This document shows, in pieces, positions 1 through 9,822 of a stretch of 64,000 nt of DNA. The notes under the pieces were generated by a model. The model was not told where the DNA came from, did not search any database, and saw only the letters and a list, made by a program, of their open reading frames with translations. The number at the start of each line of letters is the position of its first letter. The stretch's first letter is position 1. A program made the position numbers and the translations under genes. Source of the DNA: Poteriospumella lacustris (lineage: Eukaryota; Sar; Chrysophyceae; Chromulinales; Dinobryaceae). The stretch spans positions 62,001 through 126,000 of the forward strand of contig SMOI01000021.1 of NCBI GenBank assembly GCA_008000375.1, written 5' to 3'.

Positions 1-2
1 CC

Positions 3-1601
3 AGCAGCGGCGGCGGCCCCGGCCGCCTGATGATCGAGGCGCACGGCATCGACGGCCTCGGCGCGCAGTCGCTGGAGCAGCCGCGCACGCTGACGCAGCG
101 CCTGGAGGACCAGCTGCTGGCCGCCAGCCGCGACGACCGCCACCGGCTGCTGTCGCGCGAGGAGAAGGCGACGCTGGAGGAGGAGAAGGCGAAGCAGGAC
201 TACTTCCTGCAGTCCTTCGGCTTCCACCTCGCGCTGGACCAGCTGCAGATGCTCATGGAGCTGCTGACCAACTGGGGCGGCACGGCGCCCGAGCAGACGA
301 CGCTCGACAACCTCAAAGAGGTGCTCTCGCCCGCGCGGGGCACGACGAACATCCTCACGGCGGCTATGAAGGTGCGCACGGAGGAGGAGGAGCTCGAGGA
401 CCTCGAGCGCCTGCGCCACCAGACGCAGGAGGTGCTCCTGTCGCTGAAGCTCGCCTACCGCCAGAACAAGGGGCTGCACCACGTGCTCAAGGACACGACG
501 AAGCTCGTGCAGAACGAGACGCGGCGCTGCGACGACGTGAAGCGGCAGCTCTTCGCGGAGATCGAGGGGCTGCGCTGGGAGCAGCACCTGCAGCCGGGCC
601 AGTACCAGCAGGAGACGCGCGCGCTGAAGGAGAAGATCGCCGAGCTGAAGGGCGAGCTGCGCATGTGGGAGACGAAGATCCGCCAGCAGAGCAAGTCGAA
701 CAGCCGCATGTCGCAGGCGCTGACCGACGAGACCACCGCGCGCAAGATCAGCGAGGGCATCGCCGACAAGCTGCGGCAGCAGCAGCGCCAGCACCAGGAC
801 GGGCCGCTGTCGTCGCTGTCGTCGATCACCGGGCGCCAAATCGTCCAGAGCGGCCGGCCGCACGCGACGATGTCCTCGGCCGTCGCGTCGGTGCTGAACA
901 AACACGGTCTGCTGGCCGCCGCCCCCAGCGCGACGGGCGCGGCGCCGCTGCAGTCGCAGCACAAGTCGCAGTCGTCGATTGCGACGGGCATCAGTGCCGC
1001 GAGCAGCAGCATCCTCGAGGAGCTGTCCGACATCGACGAGGGCTTCGATGCGCACTGGTCGTCGTTCAGCCAGCGCTCGGGCGACGCGCCGACGAAGAAA
1101 ACGTCGATCTCCGCGCCGAAGCGCGCGCGGGTCACGACGAGCTCCATCGCCTCCGTCGTCGAGGAGGACGCGTCGCCGGCCAGCTCGTCCATCGCGGAGG
1201 GCTCGACGGCCTCGAGAGTCAAGCGAACGAAGCGGCGGCGCGGCAAAAAGGCGGCGCCGGCGAAGGACAAAGGCGACAGCGACGCCGACAACGACGACGC
1301 GGCTCCTCTTCGCGGCAGCGTCGCGTTGGAGGCCGATGACGATGTCGACGACGGGCCGCCTCGCGTCTCGATGCACGAGATCATGACGAAGCCGTCGAAG
1401 CAGCACCAGACGCAGCATCGCAAGGCGAAGCTCACCGCCGACGACGCCGAGCGCACGTCGCGTGACGTGGCACCAACGCGCAACAGCTTCGCCCCCGCGG
1501 ACGGCGACCAGACGGAGAAGCTGCAGCTCTACCACGACGCGACCGACATCTACGCCCAGGCGATGCGCGACCTGTCCGAGTCGCAGAAGAAGTCCCGCTG
1601 A
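3..1601 (+). CDS. Coiled-coil protein, 5' end cut by window edge
   Basis: The reading frame is open back to the first bases of the window, so the N-terminus is missing; the first ATG in view is at position 30. The visible 532 codons divide in two. The first half, to about residue 270, is charged, Glu/Arg/Gln-rich and almost free of proline, with heptad-like spacing typical of long coiled coils. The second half is Ser/Ala/Asp-rich and low complexity with a basic patch near residue 400 (KRTKRRRGKK), which could be a nuclear localisation signal. I recognise no catalytic domain. High GC at third positions gives long open shadow frames on both strands. A structural or cytoskeletal role is only a guess. 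Confidence 0.75.
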   Translation, partial: SSGGGPGRLMIEAHGIDGLGAQSLEQPRTLTQRLEDQLLAASRDDRHRLLSREEKATLEEEKAKQDYFLQSFGFHLALDQLQMLMELLTNWGGTAPEQTTLDNLKEVLSPARGTTNILTAAMKVRTEEEELEDLERLRHQTQEVLLSLKLAYRQNKGLHHVLKDTTKLVQNETRRCDDVKRQLFAEIEGLRWEQHLQPGQYQQETRALKEKIAELKGELRMWETKIRQQSKSNSRMSQALTDETTARKISEGIADKLRQQQRQHQDGPLSSLSSITGRQIVQSGRPHATMSSAVASVLNKHGLLAAAPSATGAAPLQSQHKSQSSIATGISAASSSILEELSDIDEGFDAHWSSFSQRSGDAPTKKTSISAPKRARVTTSSIASVVEEDASPASSSIAEGSTASRVKRTKRRRGKKAAPAKDKGDSDADNDDAAPLRGSVALEADDDVDDGPPRVSMHEIMTKPSKQHQTQHRKAKLTADDAERTSRDVAPTRNSFAPADGDQTEKLQLYHDATDIYAQAMRDLSESQKKSR

Positions 1602-2025
1602 GCCGTCGCCCAGCGACGGTCGTCGGGCTGGCCACCCGGTCGCCTCTGTAATATAGTTCAGATACAGATTTAGTATATAGTAAAGCCTCGCCACATCCTT
1701 TGGCCGCGTCGCCGAAGAAACCCACAGGATGGACGAGAGAGTCGCTTGGCCAGAGATGGAGGTGGGAGCGGGAGGAGCGGTTCGAGGGAGCGAGGGAGAC
1801 GCGGGCGCGGCGGTTGCACTTGCACAGCGCACGACACAGGCGCCGCTCTCCGCTGCGCCGCGCCACAGCGCCGAAGGCGGCGCTCTCAACGATCGGGTCG
1901 ATTCAACCAAACCCCGGTCGAATCCACGACCGATCCACACCGAAAGCTCGTCCCGGGATCTTTCTTTCGTCTCTCGTGCGATTGCAGTTGGGCTATTCTG
2001 TCAGTGGCGGCGTTGAACCGAAGAA
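1602..2025. other. Intergenic, promoter side of the Asp-box gene
   Basis: No conserved reading frame. An AT-rich island around 1648-1685 (atatag, tatatag) stands out in otherwise GC-rich DNA and could hold polyadenylation signals of the upstream gene or a promoter element. The rest is presumably promoter and 5' UTR of the gene starting at 2026. Confidence 0.4.
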
Positions 2026-5000
2026 ATGAGCGCGCCTGCACTGGCATCGGTCGTGGCCTTGCTGGCCTTCCTGCTGCCGATTGTCATGGCAACTTCAACG
2101 CTGCGAGTGGACAAACCCTTCGCGAAGGACTATCCGCGTAGCCCAAGAAAGCGCGCCTCATCGGGCCGACTGCTACTCGCGCCGAACGGCAACCTGCGCG
2201 ACATCTGCTCAGACGCCACCGGCCAGTACCTCTACGCGGCTGAGTGGCCGGGGTACATCTATCGATCCAACAACTACGGACGATCCTGGAACGTCTCCGA
2301 GTCGATCAACGCGCAATGGACGGGCATCGCCTCCAGCTCGTCTGGCCAGTTCCTCGCCGCGGCCATCCACGGCGGAGGCATCTACACCAGCGCCGACTAC
2401 GGCGTCACGTGGAACGTCACCACGGCGCTGAGCGACATTCGCTGGTCCGGCATCGCGTCGGACGGCAGCGGCCAGAACCTGGCTGCCTGCTGGGGCCTGG
2501 GCAACATCACCGTCAGCAACGACGGCGGCCGCTCGTGGCACAACTCCGGCGCGCCGGTGGACTCGTGGATAGAGGTCGTGTCGGACCTGTCGGGCGCCCA
2601 TCTGTACGCCACGACCTTCGGCGGCTATCTGTATCGCTCGGCGGACAGCGGCCAGACGTGGGCCTCCGCGCAGCTGCTGAGCGACTTCTCCGCGTCGAGC
2701 ACGTTGGCCACCAGCGGCGACGGCCAAGTGGTCGCCGTCGCGTTCTACTCCGGCCCGGTCTTCGTCTCGACCGACTACGGCGCCAGCTTCGACCAAGTGA
2801 CGACGGGGAACAACTTCTGGACGAGCGTCGCCGTCGACAGCAACGTGGGCAACCAGATCGCGCTCACGAACGGCCTCGGCACCGTCTCGATCAGCACGTC
2901 GTACGGGCAGAACTGGACGGTGCTGCAGGCGCCCGACTACCCCTGGCAGACGATCACCTCGTCCGCGGACGGCCAGTACCTCGCCGCGGCCTTCGAAGGC
3001 AGCGACTCGATCTTCATGTCGCCCGACTTCGGCGCGACGTGGACGCAGTACGAGGCGGACGCGACGCAGTACAACTGGATCGCCGTCGTCTCGGACGCCG
3101 CGGGCGAGCAGCTGGCCGCCATCGTCTACGGCGGGTACATCTACGGCTCCTCCGACTACGGCGGCACGTGGACGCGCTGCACGGCGCCGTACGGTTTCTG
3201 GTACGCGCTCGCGGCGACGCAGAACCTGACGACGCTGGTGGCCGCGCAGAACTACGGCGCGGCGTACCGCTCGACGGACGGCGGCGCGACGTGGACGACG
3301 ATGGCGGCGCTGCCGCTGGCCGCCTGGTCGGGCGTGGCGATGACGGGCAACGGCTCGCACATGGCGGCGGCGGTGATGGGCGGCGGCATTTGGGTCAGCG
3401 GCGACGGCGGCGCGACGTGGGCGCGGTCGTCGGCGCGGTCGTCCTCGTGGACGTCGCTGTCGGCGTCGGCGGCCTCGTCGTACTTCGTGGCCGTGCAGGG
3501 CGGCGCCGCGTCCAACAACTACAGCTACGTGTACCTGTCGCCCGACTACGGCCGCTCGTGGCAGCGCACGAACGAGTACAGCTCGGCGTGGGTGTCGGTC
3601 AGCGCCGACGCCACCGGCAAAGACGTGCTCGCGGCCACCAGCGGCGGCCCGCTGTACTACTCGAGCTCCTACGGCGCGACCTGGCGCCAGCTGTCGCCGC
3701 CGGGCTTCTTCACGTGGACGTCGGTGGCGCTGAATGCGACGGGGGAGCTCGTCCTGACGGCCAGCATCGACGGCGGCGTGTGGCTCAGCTTCGACTCGGG
3801 CGCGCTCTGGAACCTGACGACGCTGTCGGCGTCGCTGCTGTGGCAGGGCGTCGCCACCGACCGCAGCGGCAGCCGCATCGCCGCCATCGCCTCGGGCAAC
3901 GCCGGCCAGGGCGGCATCTACGCGTCGGCGAGCTACGGCGTGCGCTGGACGCAGGCCGCCGTGACGGAGGCCGCGACGACCTGCGCCGCCGGCTACATCG
4001 TCGCCGGCGTCCTGTGCATCCCCTGCGCCGCCGGCAGCACGGCGCCCGCCGGCACGAGCACGAGCTGCACGCCGTGCGCGCCGGGCAGCTACGCGTCGGC
4101 CGCCGGCGCCGCGTACTGCCTCACGTGTCCGCTGAACACGTACGCGGCGCACGCGGGCGCGACGAGCTGTACGAGCTGCGCGGCGGGCTCCGTCACCGAC
4201 GACACCGGCGCGACGCAGGCGGCCGACTGCCGCAACTCCGGCGGCGTCGTCGTGCTGGGCCTCGTGTGTCTCGTGCTCAGCGCGCTGCTGGTCAACGTCT
4301 ACCTCTGCTACGGCCGCCTGAACCGCGTCAGTCTCTTCCGCAAGCGACACCTCGTGCAGCCCAGTCTGCACCGCCTGGCGCAGGCGCAGCTCAGCAGCGA
4401 CCTGCTCGTCGCGCTGGACTCGTTCCTCGCCACGGCGCTGCAGAGCGCGTCGCTGCAGGCGCTGGCGGCGGGCCGCGCGGTCGTCTTCGTCTGCGCCGCC
4501 GTCGTGGCGATGTTCGTCTGCGTCCTCGGCGCGCTGGTCTACGGCCTCGCGCACCTGCTCTTCGTCAGCCTCGTGCTCTACCGCGGCTACGCCACCTACG
4601 TCGACCTGCCGCGCGACTTCCGCGAGGTCGTCCGCCGCCTCTTCGACGCCTTCGGCGTGCGCGGCGTGGCGTACCCGTTCGTCGCGGTGGGCGGCGCGCT
4701 GGCGCAGAGCGACGTGGACTTCACCGCGGTGGAGGCGGCGTGCGACGGCGGCCTGGCGGCGCAGTACCTGCTGCTGTACCTCGTCCTCGTGGGCCTCGTG
4801 CTCATCGCCGTGCGCTCGGAGCTGCAGGTGCTGTGGAAGCTCGGCGTCGAGCCGGTGCTCACGCGCACGTGGAGCCACCTGCTCGCGCTGAGCAAGCGCC
4901 AGGACGTCGAGCACGCGCACCGCCGCGTCGCGAGCGGCCTCTACGCGGCGGGCGCCGCCGCGGCGACGCTGCTGCTGTACCTGGTCCCGGCGCCGCGCAA

Positions 5001-7134
5001 GTGGGTGCAGTTCGCGCTGGGCTACGTCTACGTCTTCCGCTTCTTCGACACCGACGGCCGCCACCGCAGCAACGACAACTGCAGCGACGCCGACACGCTG
5101 CTGGCCGTGCTCACGTCGGCGTACGTCTACGCGCTGCTGCTGCCGGCGCTCGTGCTGCTGGCCGTCCACGTGCTGCCGGGCTTCGGCCACCGCCTGCCGC
5201 CCATCGCCTCGAACATGGCGCCGCCCGCCGCGACGGGCGCCGCCACCAGCCTCGACCACGTCGCGGCGGGCGGCGCCGGCGACTTCGCCGCGAGCTACGT
5301 CGAGTTCTCCGAGCGGCCGTCGCTGCACCAGCCGCCGACGCCGTCGAAGGCCGCCGAGGCGGAGGCCGACGCCGACCCCGCCGGCTGCCTCGCGACGGTC
5401 AACCGCCACCTCGACGGCGTCTACGCGCTCTGCTCCGTCGTCGGCGGCGCCGACTGGCTCGCGGCGCACGGCGCGACGACGGTGCTGCGCGAGGCCGTGT
5501 TCGTGCCGCAGATGCACGCGCTGACCACCGTCTTCGCTACGGCGGCGGCGGCGCCGCTGTCGTCGCCGAGCGCCGTCGCGGCGGTGGCGGCGCTGGGCGC
5601 GGGGCCGGCACGCGTGATGCAGCACCTGCAGGACGAGGCGCGCACGGCGCCGAAGATGTTCGTGCCGCGCGTCGCGTGGCTGGGCATGCTGCGGCCGTAC
5701 GAGCCGCCCGCGGCGCTGCTGACGGAGGCCGAGGCGCACTACGCGCGGCGCTTCACGTGGGCGAAGGACCACAACGCGGGCATGACGTTCACGCTGATGG
5801 TGATGGAGGCGCGCGCCTGCCTCGCCGCGGCGCTGCGCACGCCGCCGACGAGCTGGACGTACGCGCTGGTGGTGAAGCCGCTGTCGTACGTGGTCTTCTG
5901 CCAGCTGTGCACGCAGTACGGCCGCGTCTTCTGGGGCCACGTGCTGCGCTCGTACGCGCTGTACGCGGGCGTGTCGCTGGGCGTGTGGACGGAGGCCACG
6001 GTCGACGCCTACGACGTGCTGCACGACTACCTGCGCTTCCAGCGCCTCGTCTACGACGTCGCCGCGCCGCACCACGGCGTCGCCGCCGCGAGCAGCGAGC
6101 GCGGCTCGGACGCCAGCGGCTCGGACGCCAGCAGCTACTACGAGCCGCGCGGCACCGCGACGACGCTGGGCACGGCCGCCACGTCGGTGGACGGCAGCGA
6201 CGTCGTGGCGCAGATCGCCGCCGAGCACCAGCGCTTCCACCGGCTGCAGCACTCGGCGGGCGACGCGCTGCAGCGCGCCGTCTACGACGACCTGGCGGGC
6301 GCCTTCCAGCGCTACCTCTTCGCGGTGCAGTCGCCGCGCCTGGCGCTGCTGCAGCTGGTGCCGGCCTTCACCGTCTGGGCCGTCCTCGCCGTCGAGCTGC
6401 ACGCGCGGCTGCCGCTCTTCGTCTTCTCGTCGCGGCTGCGCGCGCTGCTGCCGCCGCTGTGGGACACCGGCGCCTTCGCGCGCGCGCGGCAGCTGCTCGT
6501 CGACGAGTACCACTTCTGGCACAGCCGCGGCGCCGCGCGGCCGACGGGCGGCGAGCCGACGAGCACGATGACGTCGGTGGACTCGACGTTGGACATCGGC
6601 GACGCCGTCCACGTGACGCCCGTGCGCGCGTGGGAGGTCTACGCGCTGGGCGTCTACCTGTGGGCGCGGCGCTCGCGCCTCGTCGAGTACTTCGTCCTGC
6701 TGATGCTCACGGCCGCCGGCTGCGCCGTCGTCTTCAGCGGCGACGTGCACCGCAGCGACGACGACGCGGTGGGCAGCACCGACGACGGCGCGGGCGAGAA
6801 CGACGCCGTCCTGGGGCTGCTGGGCTTCTGCATCTTCCTCCTCGTGGCGGCCGGCCTGTGCCACTCGCTCGTCTACCTGCTGCGCCTGCACCGCTGGCTG
6901 TTCCCGCGCTACCGCCGCTCGCTGGCGGCCGGCGACGCTGCGCTGAGCGACGGCGGCGGCAGCCGCGGCGGCTCCGAGGCGACCGTCGGCTACGCGACGG
7001 CGTCCAGCAGCATCGCCTCCACCGTCAACCCGATGCTCGCCGCCACCGCCGCGGCCGCCGTCGGCGCCGCAGCGGTCGCCGTCGCGGAGCCCGTCGACGA
7101 GAAGGCGGCCTACGCCTCGCCCAGCGCCGTCTGA
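2026..7134 (+). CDS. Large surface protein: Asp-box propeller, Cys-rich ephrin-receptor-like stalk, multi-pass membrane C-half
   Basis: 1702 codons, intronless. Residues 1-23 form a signal peptide. Residues 60-650 carry about fourteen Asp-box/BNR-type repeats of the form S-x-D-x-G-x-T-W (SADSGQTW, STDGGATW, SPDYGRSW), the hallmark of sialidase/sortilin-type beta propellers. Residues 651-735 are a Cys-rich stalk (CTPCAPGSY, CLTCPLNTY) of the GCC2/GCC3 ephrin-receptor-like type. A hydrophobic helix at about 738-762 begins a C-terminal half with roughly eight more membrane segments separated by charged loops, the last near 1560-1620. No sialidase active-site set is evident, so a binding propeller is more likely than an enzyme. 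Function is unknown; by layout it is a cell-surface receptor or adhesin. The start ATG is supported by the signal peptide directly after it. Confidence 0.85.
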   Translation: MSAPALASVVALLAFLLPIVMATSTLRVDKPFAKDYPRSPRKRASSGRLLLAPNGNLRDICSDATGQYLYAAEWPGYIYRSNNYGRSWNVSESINAQWTGIASSSSGQFLAAAIHGGGIYTSADYGVTWNVTTALSDIRWSGIASDGSGQNLAACWGLGNITVSNDGGRSWHNSGAPVDSWIEVVSDLSGAHLYATTFGGYLYRSADSGQTWASAQLLSDFSASSTLATSGDGQVVAVAFYSGPVFVSTDYGASFDQVTTGNNFWTSVAVDSNVGNQIALTNGLGTVSISTSYGQNWTVLQAPDYPWQTITSSADGQYLAAAFEGSDSIFMSPDFGATWTQYEADATQYNWIAVVSDAAGEQLAAIVYGGYIYGSSDYGGTWTRCTAPYGFWYALAATQNLTTLVAAQNYGAAYRSTDGGATWTTMAALPLAAWSGVAMTGNGSHMAAAVMGGGIWVSGDGGATWARSSARSSSWTSLSASAASSYFVAVQGGAASNNYSYVYLSPDYGRSWQRTNEYSSAWVSVSADATGKDVLAATSGGPLYYSSSYGATWRQLSPPGFFTWTSVALNATGELVLTASIDGGVWLSFDSGALWNLTTLSASLLWQGVATDRSGSRIAAIASGNAGQGGIYASASYGVRWTQAAVTEAATTCAAGYIVAGVLCIPCAAGSTAPAGTSTSCTPCAPGSYASAAGAAYCLTCPLNTYAAHAGATSCTSCAAGSVTDDTGATQAADCRNSGGVVVLGLVCLVLSALLVNVYLCYGRLNRVSLFRKRHLVQPSLHRLAQAQLSSDLLVALDSFLATALQSASLQALAAGRAVVFVCAAVVAMFVCVLGALVYGLAHLLFVSLVLYRGYATYVDLPRDFREVVRRLFDAFGVRGVAYPFVAVGGALAQSDVDFTAVEAACDGGLAAQYLLLYLVLVGLVLIAVRSELQVLWKLGVEPVLTRTWSHLLALSKRQDVEHAHRRVASGLYAAGAAAATLLLYLVPAPRKWVQFALGYVYVFRFFDTDGRHRSNDNCSDADTLLAVLTSAYVYALLLPALVLLAVHVLPGFGHRLPPIASNMAPPAATGAATSLDHVAAGGAGDFAASYVEFSERPSLHQPPTPSKAAEAEADADPAGCLATVNRHLDGVYALCSVVGGADWLAAHGATTVLREAVFVPQMHALTTVFATAAAAPLSSPSAVAAVAALGAGPARVMQHLQDEARTAPKMFVPRVAWLGMLRPYEPPAALLTEAEAHYARRFTWAKDHNAGMTFTLMVMEARACLAAALRTPPTSWTYALVVKPLSYVVFCQLCTQYGRVFWGHVLRSYALYAGVSLGVWTEATVDAYDVLHDYLRFQRLVYDVAAPHHGVAAASSERGSDASGSDASSYYEPRGTATTLGTAATSVDGSDVVAQIAAEHQRFHRLQHSAGDALQRAVYDDLAGAFQRYLFAVQSPRLALLQLVPAFTVWAVLAVELHARLPLFVFSSRLRALLPPLWDTGAFARARQLLVDEYHFWHSRGAARPTGGEPTSTMTSVDSTLDIGDAVHVTPVRAWEVYALGVYLWARRSRLVEYFVLLMLTAAGCAVVFSGDVHRSDDDAVGSTDDGAGENDAVLGLLGFCIFLLVAAGLCHSLVYLLRLHRWLFPRYRRSLAAGDAALSDGGGSRGGSEATVGYATASSSIASTVNPMLAATAAAAVGAAAVAVAEPVDEKAAYASPSAV

Positions 7135-7546
7135 GCGCCCCCTCCGCCGCCCGCATCCTTCGCCGCGTCGCGTCGCGTGTGTCGTAGACCGCCGCTGCAG
7201 TAGCCGTCGTAGCCGTCGTAGCCATCGTAGCCATCGTAGCCGTCGCAGTCGTCGTAGCTGCAGGCGCTGTATTATAACCGATTCGCAGTACCCGCGCTGC
7301 GTCGCAGCTGTGTGCACACGGCCCCCGAAGGTGGCGGGACTCAGCGCGCCCGTACGAGGCGTGCTCCTCGCCGGTGGCTGCGCTGCGATCGCTTCACTCG
7401 CAACGTGAGCGCTCCCGCCGCGCCGAGGGAGGCGATGAACTGATGCGACTTATCGACCGAAGGGAACCGCGCCTTACAACACACTCCGCTCCACGCGCTA
7501 CACGCCACACGCTACACGCGTCACGCTACACGCTACACGCTACACG
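7135..7546. other. Convergent intergenic with two tandem repeats
   Basis: Lies between the stop codons of two converging genes. It contains a 9-bp and a 7-bp tandem repeat, listed separately. I see no conserved coding sequence. Confidence 0.6.
7201..7256. repeat. 9-bp tandem repeat, unit TAGCC(G/A)TCG
   Basis: Five good copies (7201-7245) followed by degenerate units, 67 bp after the stop codon of the Asp-box gene. The unit contains TAG and, being 9 bp long, keeps it in one frame. Confidence 0.85.
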
Positions 7547-7551
7547 CTACA
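7495..7551. repeat. 7-bp tandem repeat, unit CGCTACA, spanning the Trm11 stop codon
   Basis: Four perfect head-to-tail units with diverged ones before them. Read on the minus strand the unit is TGTAGCG. The stop codon of the methyltransferase gene (TAG at 7549-7547) is the first of these units. Confidence 0.85.
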
Positions 7552-9433
7552 GGGTTTCCACGGGGCTGGCGCCGCAGGGGCTGCGGGACTCGACGGCGCC
7601 GTCGTCGACGAGCTCGACGACGCACACCCACCGCGCCAGCACCGACGACATCTCCTCGCGCAGCACGTCGCGCACGACCAGGCGCCGCGACGCGAGCGTC
7701 GCGGGGGCCGAGCCGTTGCGGATGCTCTGCGCGTGCAGCTGCGCGGCTTGGGCGATGGCCTGCGCGAGGAAGTGGCGCACGGCGCCCTCGAGCGGCGTCG
7801 AGGTGGGCAGCCAGAACACGAGGCGCTGGCCCGGCCGCCGCAGCCGCAGCAGCGCCAGGCGCATCAGAAACGGCGTCGTGCCGTGGGCGACGCACGTTCT
7901 GTGCACGCTGCTCTCCATGCTGAACTGCGTGCCGACGGCGGCGCTGGCGGCGCTGGCAGCGGCCGCGACGGGGTCGTCGGCGTCGTCGTCCGCCGCGCCG
8001 CCGAGCAGCGTCCAGAACTTCTCGCGGCGCCCGAACGGCGGGTCGGAGACGATGGCGTCGACGAAGAACGAGTCGGCCGCGTCGCTGTACCTCTCGCGGA
8101 TGCGGCGGTTCGGACAGTCCGACGGGGCGGCGAGCCAGTCGTGCGCGTCGGCCTGGAACAGGTCGGCGACGCGCGGCCGCAGTCCGTACTGCGCGAAGCT
8201 GTCGACGGGGCCGCTGCCCGTCTGCACGCGGCCATCCACGCGCTTGAAGTTCGAGTTTCGCGACCGCAAGACGCGGCTCGTCAGCGTCTGCCGCCACCGC
8301 TGCTGTCGCGCCACGTCGCGCGGCGCCTTGTGGCGGTTGGTCTCCGCCTCGACGGCGGCGACGCGCGCCGGCAGCGACTCGTCGAGGTCGGCGAAGTGGT
8401 CGGCGATGTCCGAGCCGATGACGTCGGCTTTCAAATGCGCCGCGGCGATCAACGTGCTGGCCGTGCCGCAGAACGGGTCGAGCACGCGCAGGCCGGGCCC
8501 CACGTTGGCGAGGACGCAGGCGACGTGCGCGCTCATCGGCTGCATCGCCGTCACGCCGATGAACGCGCGCGCCTTCAGATCGAACATGAAGTCGATGCTC
8601 GGCCCCTGCGCGACGACGCGGCCGAAGAAGCATCGCTTCCGCAGCAGCTGTTGCTCGGCGTCGTAGCCGGCGTTGCGGTCGATGAGGCCGTCGCGCTCCA
8701 GCGTGTGGTAGCCCTGCCAGTCCTCGATGTAGCGCAGCACGTGCGCGGGCCGCTTCAGGTCTACCAACCCATGTAGCTCGTTGAGAACGGGGAGGAAGGT
8801 GTCGAGCAGCTGGTTCTTGCCGGCCGCGTCGAGGCCGGACTTGCCCGTGCGGCCCAGACGCTGGAAGGCCACCATCCACGTCCGCCGCTCCGCGCCCTGC
8901 TGCGGACCGACCGGCAGGGGGAAGTGCGGCCGAACCGATGTCTCGATGCAGCTGGTCGCGGCCGCGCAGGCTTCTTCCGGCGTGGCGCCTTCGCCCCAGA
9001 TGTGGATGGCCGCGCGCACAGTGGCGCAGCGCTCCACGGCGGCGGCGACGACGTCATCGTCGGGTAGCTCCACGTAGACCGCCACCGGCTTCTTCGTCAT
9101 GTCGTCCACCACCGCTGTTTCAAATGACAGCGAGGTAGGCACTGGAATCGAGGCTTGCTTCAGCGCCCATTCCGTGGCGGCCCGGAGCTCAGCCAGTCGG
9201 TGGTGCGGCAGCGTCCCTCGGAACTCCACCAAGTACTTCTTCCACGAAGGTGAATTGGACGCAGTTGATGCGGAATACGCACGAAGAGCTTTGTGATACG
9301 CATTAGCACGACAAGGAACTGCAATGTTAACGCTCCACCGCATCGTGTTGGGTCGTTGAAGTCGACTGGGGAAGCACAGACAGCGGACAGCGCAGCACAA
9401 AACGAACCAAGTGAGGAGGGCGTCAATGTGCAT
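7547..9433 (-). CDS. TRMT11: tRNA (guanine-N2) methyltransferase, Trm11 type
   Basis: Predicted to methylate guanosine 10 of tRNAs (m2G10), with Trm112 as the usual partner. The first part holds the family's N-terminal region (KKYLVEFRG) and the segment before the catalytic domain (DLKARAFIGVTAMQP, which matches the 'KKRxFIGPTSM' area of Trm11). The Rossmann methyltransferase motifs follow: DPFCGTAST near residue 314 for S-adenosylmethionine and DAIVSDPPFG near residue 463, the catalytic D/N-P-P-F/Y motif. At 628 residues it is longer than the roughly 460-residue animal protein, through low-complexity inserts (poly-Asp/Ala near 490) and an N-terminal extension. The N-terminus is uncertain: ATGs at 9433 or 9343 are possible and a 5' intron cannot be excluded. 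Confidence 0.85.
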   Translation of the reverse strand: MHIDALLTWFVLCCAVRCLCFPSRLQRPNTMRWSVNIAVPCRANAYHKALRAYSASTASNSPSWKKYLVEFRGTLPHHRLAELRAATEWALKQASIPVPTSLSFETAVVDDMTKKPVAVYVELPDDDVVAAAVERCATVRAAIHIWGEGATPEEACAAATSCIETSVRPHFPLPVGPQQGAERRTWMVAFQRLGRTGKSGLDAAGKNQLLDTFLPVLNELHGLVDLKRPAHVLRYIEDWQGYHTLERDGLIDRNAGYDAEQQLLRKRCFFGRVVAQGPSIDFMFDLKARAFIGVTAMQPMSAHVACVLANVGPGLRVLDPFCGTASTLIAAAHLKADVIGSDIADHFADLDESLPARVAAVEAETNRHKAPRDVARQQRWRQTLTSRVLRSRNSNFKRVDGRVQTGSGPVDSFAQYGLRPRVADLFQADAHDWLAAPSDCPNRRIRERYSDAADSFFVDAIVSDPPFGRREKFWTLLGGAADDDADDPVAAAASAASAAVGTQFSMESSVHRTCVAHGTTPFLMRLALLRLRRPGQRLVFWLPTSTPLEGAVRHFLAQAIAQAAQLHAQSIRNGSAPATLASRRLVVRDVLREEMSSVLARWVCVVELVDDGAVESRSPCGASPVETL

Positions 9434-9822
9434 TCACCATAGCCAGATGCTCCTAGCCTCTATCGATTCTACGAAGAACTCGTCAGGTTTCTATCGCTCG
9501 AGACGAGTTATTGGACGTCCGATGGACCCGTCGATGGTCACGGCCCCGTGCACGACGACGACGACATCGAGAGCCGTTTCAATTTCAGCGACGCAGCGGT
9601 GAGCGCCGCTCGCTGCGACCGCCGCGACTCGTCGCCGTCGGTGGGAATCGCCGACGAATTATGGGAACCTGACGGTTCAACACAATCCCAACGAAACCTG
9701 TGCGATTGCGCACTGAGCAACGAGTGTAGATCCTTCGCCGGGAGAGACGAATACGCGCTCGTCGCCGTGAGTGAGAGCGAGAGAGCCTGTCTTCCGCGCG
9801 ACTTGTCGCAGCACATGCGAAA
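9434..9822. other. Divergent promoter region, Trm11 / histone deacetylase
   Basis: 389 bp between two divergent start codons. Small open frames exist on both strands but none resembles a protein. It presumably holds both promoters. Confidence 0.5.

Noticed and set aside
2209-7317. Antisense open frame of 1702 codons, the same length as the sense gene, plus a third long frame on the plus strand
   Set aside because: All are shadows of a GC-rich third position in the Asp-box gene. The antisense product is Arg/Ala/Val-rich without domains, and the equal length is coincidence.
7374-8776. Plus-strand frames of 430 and 347 codons opposite Trm11
   Set aside because: Shadows of the methyltransferase gene, which has clear catalytic motifs on the minus strand.
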